Shown here: in pieces, positions 7,370-16,532 of the stretch | Layout: each line of letters begins with the position of its first letter | How positions within the stretch are numbered: position 1 is the stretch's first letter | Assembly (NCBI GenBank): GCA_015231375.1 | Contig: JADGBT010000029.1 | Coordinates: forward strand, 1-51,716 | Source: Magnetococcales bacterium | GTDB taxonomy: Bacteria > Pseudomonadota > Magnetococcia > Magnetococcales > Magnetaquicoccaceae | Direction of reading: 5' to 3' | DNA: 51,716 nucleotides | Translations under genes and position numbers: made by a program | The notes under the pieces: model-generated | The model's database searches: none | Told to the model about the DNA's origin: nothing | The model's input: the letters and a program-made list of their open reading frames with translations, nothing else

Positions 7370-7398
7370 TTGACGACCCCTCCGGATCCATGGATAAT
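7370..7398 (+). promoter_or_regulatory. Sigma70 promoter for tRNA-Asp
   Basis: TTGACG (7370-7375), a 17-base spacer and GATAAT (7393-7398) match five of six bases at each box. A GC-rich discriminator (CCGCCACC) follows, as is usual for stable-RNA promoters under stringent control. The tRNA begins 67 bases after the -10 box. Confidence 0.65.
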
Positions 7399-7465
7399 CC
7401 GCCACCAAGCCGCTGGAATCGTGAAAACGCACCAACAGCGCGCCTACACACATAAATATGAATAC

Positions 7466-7542
7466 GGGGGCGTAGTTCAGTCGGTTAGAATGCCGGCCTG
7501 TCACGCCGGAGGTCGCGGGTTCGAGCCCCGTCGCTCCCGCCA
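7466..7542 (+). tRNA. tRNA-Asp (GTC)
   Basis: A 77-base gene with encoded CCA. The acceptor stem GGGGGCG pairs with CGCTCCC (one G-T pair), the D arm is AGTTCAGTCGGTTAGAA-like, the anticodon stem-loop GCCGG CCTGTCA CGCC carries GTC at 7500-7502, and the T arm is GCGGGTTCGAGCCCCGT. Discriminator base G is the expected identity element for Asp. A promoter lies upstream and a terminator directly downstream. Confidence 0.96.
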
Positions 7543-7558
7543 TATACGATGCTCAAGG

Positions 7559-7604
7559 AACGGGTAATGAACGGCATGGACAATGCCGAACTTACCCGTT
7601 TTTT
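7559..7604 (+). terminator. Factor-independent terminator after tRNA-Asp
   Basis: AACGGGTAA (7559-7567) pairs with TTACCCGTT (7592-7600), with an inner CGGCAT/ATGCCG hairpin, followed by a run of T. It separates the tRNA from aclB. Confidence 0.85.
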
Positions 7605-7661
7605 GTTTCAGCGTCATCCGAGGATCAACCTAAATCTAATAAAGAGTGGGGAACCGCACCG

Positions 7662-8936
7662 ATGCAAATCACCGGCATGAAATGGGGGGCCAAATTACTC
7701 AAATATGTCGATTTTCCGACCGCCGAAGTGCTCGGCCCGGAAGCGACTCCCGATGAGATCCAGGCCCTGATCGACAAGTGGGGGGGATGCCTGATCAAAC
7801 CCATCTTCAAAGGCGGAATCGGCAAAAAGGGCAAAGCGGGTCTGGTGGGCAAGGCCACCGATGTGCGCACCGCCCTCAAGGAAAAAGAACGACTCTATTT
7901 TGTCGAACACACCCACGGCAACCAGACCTCCAAATCCGAAGGGGTCACCTTCGAGGGATTCGTCAAGGCCGAACACGAAATCTATGTCTCCCTGACCGAC
8001 AACACCCTCTTCCGCGCCCCGACGCTGACCATCACCCATCACGGCGGCATGGATATCGAAGAACTCCCGCCAAGCAAAATCGCGGTGGTGCCGTTCGATC
8101 CCCTCACCGGCTTGAAAGGGTTCGTCATCTCCAACGCGATCGACAAGATGCACGCCCCCAACGAAATCCTGAGCCCTCTGGTGCAAAACATCACCAAGTT
8201 GTGGGATCTGTTCAACAGTTATGGCATGACCACCCTGGAGATCAATCCGATCCGCATGTGGCGGGATCCCAAGGGTCGCCTGATTCCCATCGCCTGCGAC
8301 TTCAAATGCTCCTTCGACGGCGACGACCGCAACGCCCAACGCCTGAACCTGCCCACCAGCCTCGATACGGTCAATCTGTCGGACTACGAGATGGAAGTCA
8401 ATCAACTGCGCACCTATCAGGGCCAGTCGGATGTCTATGTGATCAATCCGGCGGGCAGCATCACGGCCATGACCTTCGGCGGCGGGGCCAATGCCCTGGT
8501 GACCGAACTCCTGGGAGACCTGGCCACCATCTCCTCGGACTTCGGCGGCAATCCCCCGTATGCCAAAATGAAACAGATCAGCGATATCACCTACAAACAC
8601 TGGCTCTCCCAAACCAATGTGCTCTTTTTGATCGGCGGCAAGGCCAACAATACCGACATCTACGAGACCTTCCGCGCCATGGGGGATGGCCTGCGCAGCT
8701 ATTTCAACGAACGCGGCCCCACTCCACTCTTCGTGGTGGTGGGACGCGGCGGACCCAATCTGGTGCAGGGACTGGGCTATCTCAAGGACACCCTGGACTC
8801 GCTGGGACTCCCCTACGCGATGTTCGGTTATGACTCTGCCATGAGCGAAGTGATCAACTACGCGGTGGCCGTGGACACCTGGATGAAAAATGGTGGCCGC
8901 AAAGTCATTGCCGAGAAACTGGGCATCAAGAACTAG
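7662..8936 (+). CDS. aclB: ATP-citrate lyase, small (beta) subunit
   Basis: A 424-residue protein, slightly longer than the roughly 400-residue AclB of green sulfur bacteria. The N-terminal half is an ATP-grasp-type domain (GAKLLKYVDFPTAEVLGP, then 'CLIKPIFKGGIGKKGKAG' with the nucleotide-contacting lysines and glycines). The C-terminal half is a Rossmann-like CoA-ligase domain ('VINPAGSITAMTFGGGANAL', 'VVVGRGGPNLVQGLGYL'). With AclA it cleaves citrate with ATP and CoA to acetyl-CoA and oxaloacetate in the cytoplasm, the key step of the reductive TCA cycle. The large subunit follows 67 bases downstream. The linkage of the two subunits makes the assignment firm; the organism's autotrophy is inferred from it. 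Confidence 0.93.
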   Translation: MQITGMKWGAKLLKYVDFPTAEVLGPEATPDEIQALIDKWGGCLIKPIFKGGIGKKGKAGLVGKATDVRTALKEKERLYFVEHTHGNQTSKSEGVTFEGFVKAEHEIYVSLTDNTLFRAPTLTITHHGGMDIEELPPSKIAVVPFDPLTGLKGFVISNAIDKMHAPNEILSPLVQNITKLWDLFNSYGMTTLEINPIRMWRDPKGRLIPIACDFKCSFDGDDRNAQRLNLPTSLDTVNLSDYEMEVNQLRTYQGQSDVYVINPAGSITAMTFGGGANALVTELLGDLATISSDFGGNPPYAKMKQISDITYKHWLSQTNVLFLIGGKANNTDIYETFRAMGDGLRSYFNERGPTPLFVVVGRGGPNLVQGLGYLKDTLDSLGLPYAMFGYDSAMSEVINYAVAVDTWMKNGGRKVIAEKLGIKN

Positions 8937-9003
8937 TTCGAGTCGTCATTTCCATCACGATTCGGTCCGATTCGTCGCGCATTCAACGGGAAAGAGGTTT
9001 TCC

Positions 9004-11769
9004 ATGACATCCTTGAATACCCTGCCCACTCAAGGGCAACAGCAGCACACTCCCCGGGGCGAGAAGGAGTTCCCCTATTATGTGGGCATCCACTCCCTGG
9101 CCGACTTGGCCACCAAGGAAGACCGGGTCTGTGTCCTCAACATCCTGGGCGGAGAAAGCACCACCGTCACCCCCATCAGCCACGAATACTCCGGCGGCAA
9201 CATCGTCTGCGGCGTGCAGCCCGGACGTTCCGGCTCGGTGATGAAAACCAAGATCGGGGACATCCCGGTCTACAACAACGTCCTGGAAGCCCTCAACGAC
9301 GGCAAGAAGTTCAACGTCGCGGTGGTCTATGTGCCACCGGACGGGGTCAAAGACGCGGTCATCGAGGCGGTGCGGGTCAATCCAGACCTCAACAAGGTGG
9401 TGATCCTCACCGAAAAGGTGAAGGTCAAACACGCCCGCATGATCCGTCAATACTGCCAATGGCGCGGTGTGGATGTCTTCGGAGCCAACTGTCTGGGCCT
9501 CGGCGACGCCCACAACCATGTGCGCATCGGTGGCGCTCTGGGAGGCAACGCCCCGGAAGAGTCCCTGGTGCCGGGTTCCATCGGTCTGTATTCCAACTCC
9601 GGCAACTTCACCACCACCATCGCCACCTATCTGCTCACCGCCGGTTGGGGCACCACGGTATCGGTTTCGTCGGGCAAGGATGTCTACATCCACTTCGCCG
9701 CCCCGGAATTCACCCACGCCATGCACAACGACAGCCGCACCAAGGCGGCGGTGATGTACATCGAGCCGGGTGGATATTATGAGCGGGATCTGGTGTTCCA
9801 CAAGCCGGTGGTCGCCTGCGTCGTGGGTCGCTGGAAAGCCAAACTGACCCGTTCCTGCGGCCATGCGGGAGCCATCGCCGGTTCCGGCGACGACGCCCTG
9901 GCCAAGGAAAAGTGGTTCATGGACAAATTCGGCGTCAAGGCGATCTTCACCCCGGAGACCCCGGCCTGTTCGGCCAAGGGCGCGGTGGTCACCAACATCG
10001 CCCACATCCCCCTGGCCATGACCGCCGTGATGATGATGAACGGCATCCGGCCCGACTTCGAGCCGAGAGGCAATCTCTCGCCCAAATGCTGGATGTTCGC
10101 CAATCAGGACATCCCCCTGCCCAAGGAGCTGCAACTGCCGGTGGTGGAAGCCCTCCACCCCTACAACGAGCAGATCGCCGCCCTGGCCCAGCAGGTGGGC
10201 GCCATCTTCCCCAGACAGGCGATGAAAGACTGTTCCGGCGCCTCCCGCATGGATCCCAAAACCCAGGTCTCCCAACTCCACGGGGTGAGCGTGCTGGACG
10301 CCTCCACCCACACCCTGGAAGAGAATCTGGTGTTGTCTTTGATCCGCGAATATCCAGACGCCATCGGACAGGCCATGGCCAATGTGGCCCTGAACGCCTT
10401 CGTCAACCATAGCGCCTCACCGGCCCTGCTGGCCGCCGACGCGGCCCGGGAAGCAGGCAGCAGCCCCAATGTGGTGCTGTCCACCGGCCTCGCCATGGTT
10501 GGCCCCAACGAAGTCAAACCCGCCAAAGAGGCCATGCAAGCCTTTGTGGATCTCTTCGGCCTTTCCGGTCTGACGGATCCTACGGATCTTTCCTTTGATT
10601 TTCAGCCCATTCTCGCCAAGGCCGCCGAAAGCGGCGCCCGCGATGTGCTGGTCTCCGGCAAAAGCGGCAAACGGGGCAAGTCCATGCTCACCGCCCTGGA
10701 AAACCGTGGCTGCAAATCGGTCTTCCTGGAGTTCCTCAAGGCTCTGGGCGGCGGCGGCGAAGGGGCCAGAGACAGCACGGTGCTGGCGGCCATCTGTTGT
10801 CATCTCGCCTGGCGTCCCCTGGTGCGGCGGCGTCTGTCCGTGACGACCATGCTGGCCATGCCGTGGCATTTCCGCATCTTCAGCACCCTGGTGGGGTGTG
10901 TGGTCCCCTCGGACAAACAAGACAAGAAAAATTTCTACGGCGTGGACACCGGCGACATGCTCGAATCCTGGAGCTTCACCGAAACCGCCTTCCTGTCGTT
11001 GTTCGGGCGGCGTCCCACGGAAGAAGAACTGTTCAGCTTTTCGGTGCTGGTGGGACTGCTGGTCACCAACGGACCCGGCACCATCTCGGCCCAGGGCCCC
11101 AAAGGCGCGGTCAGCGCCGACGGACCCATGGCCCCGGAACGCATCCAGATCAACAAAGCCTATCTGGGTTTCCTCTCACACACCGGTTTCGCCCATGGCG
11201 GCAACGGCTACGAGGCCATCGCCTTCCTGATGGAGCGGTTCAAGGATTCGGGTCTGGTGGATCCGGGCGATCCGAACCACGGCCTGGACCTCATGGCCAT
11301 GGCCGTCAAATTCGCCAACGAATACAAAGCCTACAAAGCCAAGGCCAAATTCGCCGGCAGCATGGATTACGCCAAGATCCCCTGCGTCAACCATCCGGTG
11401 TTCAAAGGCAAACCGGAAAACTTCGATCCCCGCGAAGTGTTCGTGGACACGCTCTTCAAGCAAAGAGGTTCTTACAACATCTTCCAGGATTTCTATCACC
11501 AACTGGTGAACGCCCTGTTCAAGACCGGCATCAGCCGCGAAATCTACTGTGTCAACGTGGATGCGGTGATCGCGGTGATCCTGCTGAAAATGCTTTGGAA
11601 ACCCTATGCCCGTGGCGAGGTGTCCGCCGACTCCATGGAGAGCGCCGCCTTCATCACCTTCTTGTTCGGTCGCATGATCGGCACCGCCGCCGAGGTGGAC
11701 GATCACATCAACCGGGGTCGCGACATGGATACCCGCACGGCGGCCAGCGCCTGTTCCTACGTATCCTGA
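9004..11769 (+). CDS. aclA: ATP-citrate lyase, large (alpha) subunit, extended form
   Basis: A 921-residue protein. Residues about 20-340 form the CoA-binding/ligase part; 'SCGHAGAIAGSG' places the phosphohistidine at His287. The C-terminal third is citrate-synthase-like (citryl-CoA lyase), with 'HTGFAHGGNGYEA' near 726-738, 'FQDFYHQLVNALF' and a 'VNVDAVIAVIL' helix. From memory the Chlorobium alpha subunit is about 610 residues, so roughly 300 extra residues are present, mostly between the two catalytic parts (about 345-620). This fits the divergent ACL type reported for Magnetococcus (recollection). The ATG at 9004 has GAAAGAGG upstream; an upstream extension to 8890 overlaps aclB. A strong terminator follows at 11799. 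Confidence 0.92.
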   Translation: MTSLNTLPTQGQQQHTPRGEKEFPYYVGIHSLADLATKEDRVCVLNILGGESTTVTPISHEYSGGNIVCGVQPGRSGSVMKTKIGDIPVYNNVLEALNDGKKFNVAVVYVPPDGVKDAVIEAVRVNPDLNKVVILTEKVKVKHARMIRQYCQWRGVDVFGANCLGLGDAHNHVRIGGALGGNAPEESLVPGSIGLYSNSGNFTTTIATYLLTAGWGTTVSVSSGKDVYIHFAAPEFTHAMHNDSRTKAAVMYIEPGGYYERDLVFHKPVVACVVGRWKAKLTRSCGHAGAIAGSGDDALAKEKWFMDKFGVKAIFTPETPACSAKGAVVTNIAHIPLAMTAVMMMNGIRPDFEPRGNLSPKCWMFANQDIPLPKELQLPVVEALHPYNEQIAALAQQVGAIFPRQAMKDCSGASRMDPKTQVSQLHGVSVLDASTHTLEENLVLSLIREYPDAIGQAMANVALNAFVNHSASPALLAADAAREAGSSPNVVLSTGLAMVGPNEVKPAKEAMQAFVDLFGLSGLTDPTDLSFDFQPILAKAAESGARDVLVSGKSGKRGKSMLTALENRGCKSVFLEFLKALGGGGEGARDSTVLAAICCHLAWRPLVRRRLSVTTMLAMPWHFRIFSTLVGCVVPSDKQDKKNFYGVDTGDMLESWSFTETAFLSLFGRRPTEEELFSFSVLVGLLVTNGPGTISAQGPKGAVSADGPMAPERIQINKAYLGFLSHTGFAHGGNGYEAIAFLMERFKDSGLVDPGDPNHGLDLMAMAVKFANEYKAYKAKAKFAGSMDYAKIPCVNHPVFKGKPENFDPREVFVDTLFKQRGSYNIFQDFYHQLVNALFKTGISREIYCVNVDAVIAVILLKMLWKPYARGEVSADSMESAAFITFLFGRMIGTAAEVDDHINRGRDMDTRTAASACSYVS

Positions 11770-11798
11770 TTCGCGTTTCACGGTTTTTGTTCGCACGC

Positions 11799-11828
11799 AA
11801 ACCCCGCCCGCAAGGGCGGGGTTTTTTT
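11799..11828 (+). terminator. Factor-independent terminator of aclBA
   Basis: The stem AAACCCCGCCC (11799-11809) / GGGCGGGGTTT (11814-11824) has a four-base loop and an uninterrupted T-tract, 30 bases after the aclA stop. It closes the aclBA operon. Confidence 0.92.
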
Positions 11829-11890
11829 ATGGGGCCATCAGTAAACTGATATATACAAATACAAATTATACACACCATCACACAAGGACA

Positions 11891-11919
11891 TTGACGACCC
11901 ATTCAAACACCCCTATCCT
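11891..11919 (+). promoter_or_regulatory. Putative sigma70 promoter of the chemoreceptor gene
   Basis: TTGACG (11891-11896), 17-base spacer, TATCCT (11914-11919), 79 bases upstream of the chemoreceptor start. The -10 matches four of six bases. The preceding region (11830-11880) is AT-rich. Confidence 0.45.
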
Positions 11920-11997
11920 ATCTCCACCATCCGCACCAACACGGGTTGATCTGCTGGTCATCCAGTCACGCACGGATCGCACGAGGGGGGTAACACG

Positions 11998-13509
11998 ATG
12001 AACATTCTAAAAAAAATCAAACTTCAAACCCAGATCTGGTCCCTGGTGTTCATGGCCCTGGCCAGTCTGGTAATCATCAGCGGCATCACCATCCTGGATG
12101 AGCGGGAGGTGATGATGGAAGATCGACGCTCCAAAACCCGCAATCTGGTGGAGACCGCCCACTCCCTGCTGGTCTACCACCACGAACAAGAAACCAAAGG
12201 CATTCTCGCCCCGGAGGCCGCCCGGGCCGCCGCCCGCGAGGCGATCAAGCGTCTGCGCTTCGGAGAGAAGGACTATTTCTGGATCAACGACTTCAAGCCG
12301 GCCATGGTGATGCATCCCTTCAAGCCGGATCTGGATGGCAAGGATCTGTCAGGGTTCAAGGATCCAGCGGGCACCTTCTTGTTTGTGGAGATGGTCAAGG
12401 TCACCCGCGCCCAGGGTGCGGGATTCGTCCCCTATCTGTGGCCCAGGCCGGGTCAGGAAAAACCGGTGGCCAAACTCTCCTACGTCAAAGGGTTCGAGCC
12501 TTGGGGATGGATCGTAGGCTCGGGCATCTATGTGGATGACGTGGAGACGGCCATCTGGAAACGGGTCAAGGAGATCGCCACCGTGACCACCTCCTTGATG
12601 ATCTTTCTGGGGTTGATCACTCTGGCCGTCATCCGATTGATCAACACGCAACTGGGGTGCGATCCCAATGTGATCCACGAGACCGCCTCCCGCATCGCCA
12701 GTGGCCATCTGAACATCCACGACGAAAAACACAAGGATTGCCGCACCGGCGCGCTCTCCTCCTTGCAAGGCATGGCCCGACAACTCCAGACCACCATCAC
12801 CGAGGTGCGCGCCATCTCCGAGGAGTTGATCCAGAAAGGCCAGGAGTTCGCCACCAATGCCGGATTCATCTCCGAGGGAGGGCAGGCCCAGGACACCGGA
12901 CTGGCCAAGACCTTCCAGGCCATGGGGGATATCGCCGAAACCACCCGCCGCAACACCCACAACGCCTCGGAGACCGGTCGCATCGCCGCCCGCGTCGCCC
13001 AGGAGGCGGAACAGACCGGAGCCGCCGTGGCCCGCACCGTGGAAGCGATGCAGGAGATCGCCAGCAAAATCTCCATCATCGAAGAGATCGCCCGTCAGAC
13101 CAATCTGCTCGCCCTGAACGCCGCCATCGAGGCGGCCCGGGCCGGAGAACACGGCAAAAGTTTCGCGGTGGTGGCCTCGGAAGTGCGCAAACTGGCGGAA
13201 CGCAGTCAAGGCGCGGCCGGAGAGATCATGCAGCTCTCCTCCAGCAGCACCCAGGTGGCCGAACAGGCCGGGGTCATGCTGCACAATCTGCTGCCCAACA
13301 TTCACAAAACGGCGGAGCTGGTCCAGGAGATCGTCTCTTCCGGTTCCGAGCAGTCGGGACACGCGGACCGCATTCTCGAATCCCTGAAAGAGCTGGTGGA
13401 GATCAGTCACCGCAACGCTTCGGCCTCCCAAAGCATGGCCGGAGACTCCGAACGGTTGAAAGAGTACGCGCTGCGGCTGGAAGAGGTGATCGGATTCTTC
13501 AAGGCGTAA
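11998..13509 (+). CDS. Methyl-accepting chemotaxis protein, single-Cache sensor
   Basis: A 503-residue membrane receptor. TM1 is about 13-33, then a periplasmic sCache domain (about 35-190) with the signature '[12 protein letters not shown]...[15 protein letters not shown]' and '[14 protein letters not shown]'. TM2 is about 196-216, then a HAMP-like linker ('[20 protein letters not shown]') and a cytoplasmic MCP signalling domain with the hairpin tip '[20 protein letters not shown]' near 360-380 and '[15 protein letters not shown]'. It should sense a small ligand and control CheA. The start has a GGGGGG-rich site eight bases upstream. It is a stand-alone gene with its own promoter. Confidence 0.93.
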   Translation: MNILKKIKLQTQIWSLVFMALASLVIISGITILDEREVMMEDRRSKTRNLVETAHSLLVYHHEQETKGILAPEAARAAAREAIKRLRFGEKDYFWINDFKPAMVMHPFKPDLDGKDLSGFKDPAGTFLFVEMVKVTRAQGAGFVPYLWPRPGQEKPVAKLSYVKGFEPWGWIVGSGIYVDDVETAIWKRVKEIATVTTSLMIFLGLITLAVIRLINTQLGCDPNVIHETASRIASGHLNIHDEKHKDCRTGALSSLQGMARQLQTTITEVRAISEELIQKGQEFATNAGFISEGGQAQDTGLAKTFQAMGDIAETTRRNTHNASETGRIAARVAQEAEQTGAAVARTVEAMQEIASKISIIEEIARQTNLLALNAAIEAARAGEHGKSFAVVASEVRKLAERSQGAAGEIMQLSSSSTQVAEQAGVMLHNLLPNIHKTAELVQEIVSSGSEQSGHADRILESLKELVEISHRNASASQSMAGDSERLKEYALRLEEVIGFFKA

Positions 13510-13586
13510 ACCAAGGCAACGTGGCGGTCATGGACAATCGGGGTGGCATGGGGTACCATTTCCCCATTCAACCATAGAAAACCCAC

Positions 13587-14438
13587 ATGCCGACTAGACC
13601 ACCCATCATGCCTGTTCGACCCGCCATTCCGGACTCCCTCGCCATCATGACCCGTGCCGCTCACGAGGCCGGAATAGCGATCATGCGCTATTTTCGACTC
13701 GGCCAAACCGTGCTGGCCAGCGCCGAGGTGCGTGACAAAGGGGTGAACAACCCCTTGACCAAGGCCGATCTGGAGGCCGACGCCCTGTTGCGCGACCGGT
13801 TGCTGGGCACCCATCCGGACTGCGGCTGGCTCTCCGAAGAGACCGCCGACAACCCGGACCGCCTCAACCATGACCGCATTTTCGTGGTCGATCCCATCGA
13901 CGGCACCAAGGAGTTCATCGCCGGACTGCCCCAGTTCGCCCTTTCTTTGGCTTTGGTGGAAGCGGGCCGACCTGTGGCGGCCTGCATTCACAACCCGGCC
14001 ACCGGCGAAACCTTCACCGCCATCGAGGGACAAGGCACCCGGCTCGGAGAGCAGGCGGTTCGCACCACCTCCCGCGACGCGCTGCGGGGAGCCACCTGTC
14101 TGGCGAGCCGCTCAGAGACCGCGCGCGGAGACTGGGAACCGTTTTTAAGTGAATGGGAGATCCGGACCATGGGTTCCATCGCCTACAAGCTGGCTTTGGT
14201 GGCCTGCGGACGCTGGGACATGACCTTCACCCTCTCCCCCAAAAACGAATGGGACTTCTGCGCCGGTGCCCTGCTGGTCCAGGAGGCGGGCGGGCGGGTG
14301 AGCCACAAAAACGGAGAACCGTTCCGATTCAACCAGACCAATCCCACAGTCCGTTCAGTGCTGGCCACCAATGGCCCGCTGCACGCGCCCCTGTTGGCCC
14401 GTCTGACCGACATCCCCTTTGCCCCGAACCGCCGTTGA
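13587..14438 (+). CDS. cysQ: 3'(2'),5'-bisphosphate nucleotidase CysQ
   Basis: A 283-residue protein of the inositol monophosphatase superfamily. Metal-binding motifs: 'NPLTKADLEAD', 'WLSEE' and 'VVDPIDGTKEF' (the KEF after DGT is typical of CysQ rather than SuhB); 'NEWDFCAGALLVQEAGG' is the second Asp motif. It hydrolyses PAP to AMP, recycling the by-product of sulfate assimilation or sulfotransfer. The start could be the first ATG or the ATG seven codons later. It heads a compact run with a PfkB kinase, PilZ protein and thiE. Confidence 0.9.
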   Translation: MPTRPPIMPVRPAIPDSLAIMTRAAHEAGIAIMRYFRLGQTVLASAEVRDKGVNNPLTKADLEADALLRDRLLGTHPDCGWLSEETADNPDRLNHDRIFVVDPIDGTKEFIAGLPQFALSLALVEAGRPVAACIHNPATGETFTAIEGQGTRLGEQAVRTTSRDALRGATCLASRSETARGDWEPFLSEWEIRTMGSIAYKLALVACGRWDMTFTLSPKNEWDFCAGALLVQEAGGRVSHKNGEPFRFNQTNPTVRSVLATNGPLHAPLLARLTDIPFAPNRR

Positions 14439-14488
14439 ATTCCTGAAGTCTGTTTTTTTTCCATTGTCAACATCGAGGATTTCCCGCC

Positions 14489-15478
14489 ATGAATCGCTAC
14501 GACGTTTACGGCATCGGTCACGCCCTGGTGGATACGGAAGTCAAGGTCACCGACGACTTTCTCGTCAAGGCGGGCCTGACCAAAGGCACCATGACCCTGA
14601 TCGATGAAAACCGTCGTGTCCAACTGCTCGAACAGCTCGGACCCGTGGCCCGACACCGCTCCTGTGGCGGCTCGTCGGCCAACACCCTCATCGGACTGGC
14701 GCAACTGGGAGGACGGGCGTTCCACTCCAGCCGGGTGGCCAACGACGAAAACGGCGCCTTCTTTGCCCGCGACATGAAAACCAATGGCGTGGAAAACGAT
14801 CTGGATCACCGTTCCACTCCTGGCACCACCGGTCAATGTCTGGTGCTGATCACCCCGGACGCGGAACGGACCATGTGTACCCATCTGGGAGTATCCGAAG
14901 GGTTTTCGATTCAGGATCTGGCCCCGGACCGGCTCGCCGCCGCCCAATGGCTGTATGTGGAAGGCTATCTGGTCACCTCGCCGGGAGCCCGTCAGGCTGC
15001 GGTCGAGGCGGTGCGACTGGCCCGCAAACACGGCACCAAAATCGCCTTGACCTTCTCCGATGCCAGCATGGTAGAATTCTTCCTCGATGGGCTGGAAGAG
15101 ATCATGGGACCGGGGGTGGATCTGCTCTTTTGCAACCACGTCGAAGCGTTGAAATACGCCCGCACCGACAACCTGGAAACCGCCCGTGCCGCGCTGGCCG
15201 AAAAATGTCACGCCTATGGTCTCACCCTCGGTCCGCAAGGGGCGATCGTGCGCATCGACCAAAAGGAGTATGCCATTCCGGGAACCCCGGTCCAGGCCAT
15301 CGACGCCAATGGCGCCGGAGACCTGTTCGCCGGCGCCTTGCTGTATGGCCTGACCCATGGTTTCTCCCCGGAACGGGCCGGTCTGCTGGCCTGCCGGGCC
15401 TCGGCCCTGCTGGTCACCCGGCACGGCGCGCGATTGTCACGGGATCAAACCTTGAATGTATTGAACAACCTGGATTGA
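14489..15478 (+). CDS. PfkB-family sugar/nucleoside kinase (adenosine kinase-like)
   Basis: A 329-residue protein with the PfkB fold: 'YGIGHALVDTEVKV' at the N-terminus, 'SCGGSSANTLIGLAQLGG' near 57-74 (PfkB signature 1) and 'DANGAGDLFAGALLYGL' near 272-288 (signature 2 with anion hole and catalytic Asp). Members with this N-terminus are usually annotated as adenosine kinase, converting adenosine to AMP; ribokinase-type substrates are possible. With CysQ next door, both genes would act on adenine nucleotides (PAP to AMP, adenosine to AMP). A GAGG site precedes the ATG. The next gene starts three bases after the stop. Confidence 0.85.
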   Translation: MNRYDVYGIGHALVDTEVKVTDDFLVKAGLTKGTMTLIDENRRVQLLEQLGPVARHRSCGGSSANTLIGLAQLGGRAFHSSRVANDENGAFFARDMKTNGVENDLDHRSTPGTTGQCLVLITPDAERTMCTHLGVSEGFSIQDLAPDRLAAAQWLYVEGYLVTSPGARQAAVEAVRLARKHGTKIALTFSDASMVEFFLDGLEEIMGPGVDLLFCNHVEALKYARTDNLETARAALAEKCHAYGLTLGPQGAIVRIDQKEYAIPGTPVQAIDANGAGDLFAGALLYGLTHGFSPERAGLLACRASALLVTRHGARLSRDQTLNVLNNLD

Positions 15479-15481
15479 ATC

Positions 15482-15859
15482 ATGGCCTTGAAACCCAAAA
15501 CCTCGGGGGCTCCCCGTGATCGTCGGGCCAATTCCCGCGTGGATTTCGAGCAGGAATTGATCCTCAAAGACGACATGGGCAACCTCTATCGCGGGGCCTT
15601 CGGTGATCTGAGTCTCCGGGGCATGCTGTTTCACGGCGCGGAACTGCCCGCCAAGGGAACCACCGTGCAGGGCACACTGGTTTTGGGCACCATCACCATT
15701 CCGATCAAGGGGATGGTGGTCTACTCCCAGACCGACCGGGGAGCCGCCATCCGTTTCCAGGAGATGGATGTCGAAAATTTCAGTCATTTTCGTCGTCTGG
15801 TGTCGTTGAATCTGGGAGATTCGGACACCATCGACGACGAAATCCTCGCCGGACTATGA
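15482..15859 (+). CDS. PilZ-domain protein
   Basis: A 125-residue protein consisting of one PilZ domain. The c-di-GMP binding signature is visible: 'RRANSRVDF' (RxxxR) near 14-22 and 'GDLSLRGMLF' (the D/NxSxxG box) near 41-50, followed by a beta-barrel. It probably binds c-di-GMP and modulates motility or surface polysaccharide. It lies three bases after the kinase gene and overlaps thiE by four bases (ATGA), so it is co-translated with housekeeping genes that do not suggest a target. Confidence 0.85.
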   Translation: MALKPKTSGAPRDRRANSRVDFEQELILKDDMGNLYRGAFGDLSLRGMLFHGAELPAKGTTVQGTLVLGTITIPIKGMVVYSQTDRGAAIRFQEMDVENFSHFRRLVSLNLGDSDTIDDEILAGL

Positions 15860-16527
15860 CCCCCCCGCTCCGGATCGCCGGACTCCACCCCATTCTGGAC
15901 GCCGACTGGCTCGAAAACAACGCCTCTCCGGCCATCCGCGCCGCCTGCCAGCCCGAAGCCGTGGCCCGTCATCTGGCGACCTTGCCCATTCCACTGATCC
16001 AGTTGCGCGCCAAAGGGGATCCGGCCCGCGCTTTGGCCTTCATGACCCGTTGGCTGGAGGCGTTGCGGCGTCACGCCCCCGGAGTCCGGGTGATTCTCAA
16101 CGATCGGGTGGAGTGGGTGGAATCCCTGGGAGCGGACGGGGTTCATGTGGGACAGGGGGATACCCCCATCCCGGAGTGCCGGAAACATCTGGGCCGTGGT
16201 CGGATTCTCGGACTTTCCACCCATACGGCAGAAGAGATCCGTCAGGCGGAGGCCTTCGGAGTCGATTATGTGGGCTTCGGACCGGTTTTCGTCACCGCCA
16301 CCAAAAGCGATACCCACGCGGTACAGGGAGTCGCCACCCTGACCGCCATCGCCGCGCAAACCCGGTTGCCGGTGGTGGCCATCGGCGGCATCACCCTGGA
16401 ACGACTGTCCGAGGTGATCCCCTGCGGCGTGGCTTCCGCCGCCATGATCAGCGCCTTGTGGCAAGAGGATTGGGCGTGGCGATTGAGCGCGGCGTGTCGT
16501 CTGTGGTCCGACTCCGCCCGCAGCTAA
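15856..16527 (+). CDS. thiE: Thiamine-phosphate synthase
   Basis: A 223-residue TIM-barrel protein. Motifs: 'LIQLRAKGDPARAL' (usually QLRxK), 'VILNDRVEWVESLGADGVHVGQGDTP', 'GLSTHTAEEI', 'VDYVGFGPVFVTATK' and 'LPVVAIGGITLERL'. It joins HMP-pyrophosphate to the thiazole phosphate to give thiamine phosphate. Its start overlaps the PilZ gene by ATGA. It is followed directly by a palindromic repeat element that could end the operon. Confidence 0.9.
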   Translation: MTPPLRIAGLHPILDADWLENNASPAIRAACQPEAVARHLATLPIPLIQLRAKGDPARALAFMTRWLEALRRHAPGVRVILNDRVEWVESLGADGVHVGQGDTPIPECRKHLGRGRILGLSTHTAEEIRQAEAFGVDYVGFGPVFVTATKSDTHAVQGVATLTAIAAQTRLPVVAIGGITLERLSEVIPCGVASAAMISALWQEDWAWRLSAACRLWSDSARS

Positions 16528-16532
16528 AATCC

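Noticed and set aside
7466-7542. tRNA-Asp as attachment site of the accessory element
   Set aside because: The element lies on the 5' side of the tRNA, no integrase is visible and no second copy of the tRNA 3' end was found in the window, so integration here is not supported.
8983-10410. Long minus-strand open frame opposite aclA
   Set aside because: It is a shadow of the strongly biased plus-strand aclA codons, Gly/His/Val-rich with no motif or ribosome site.
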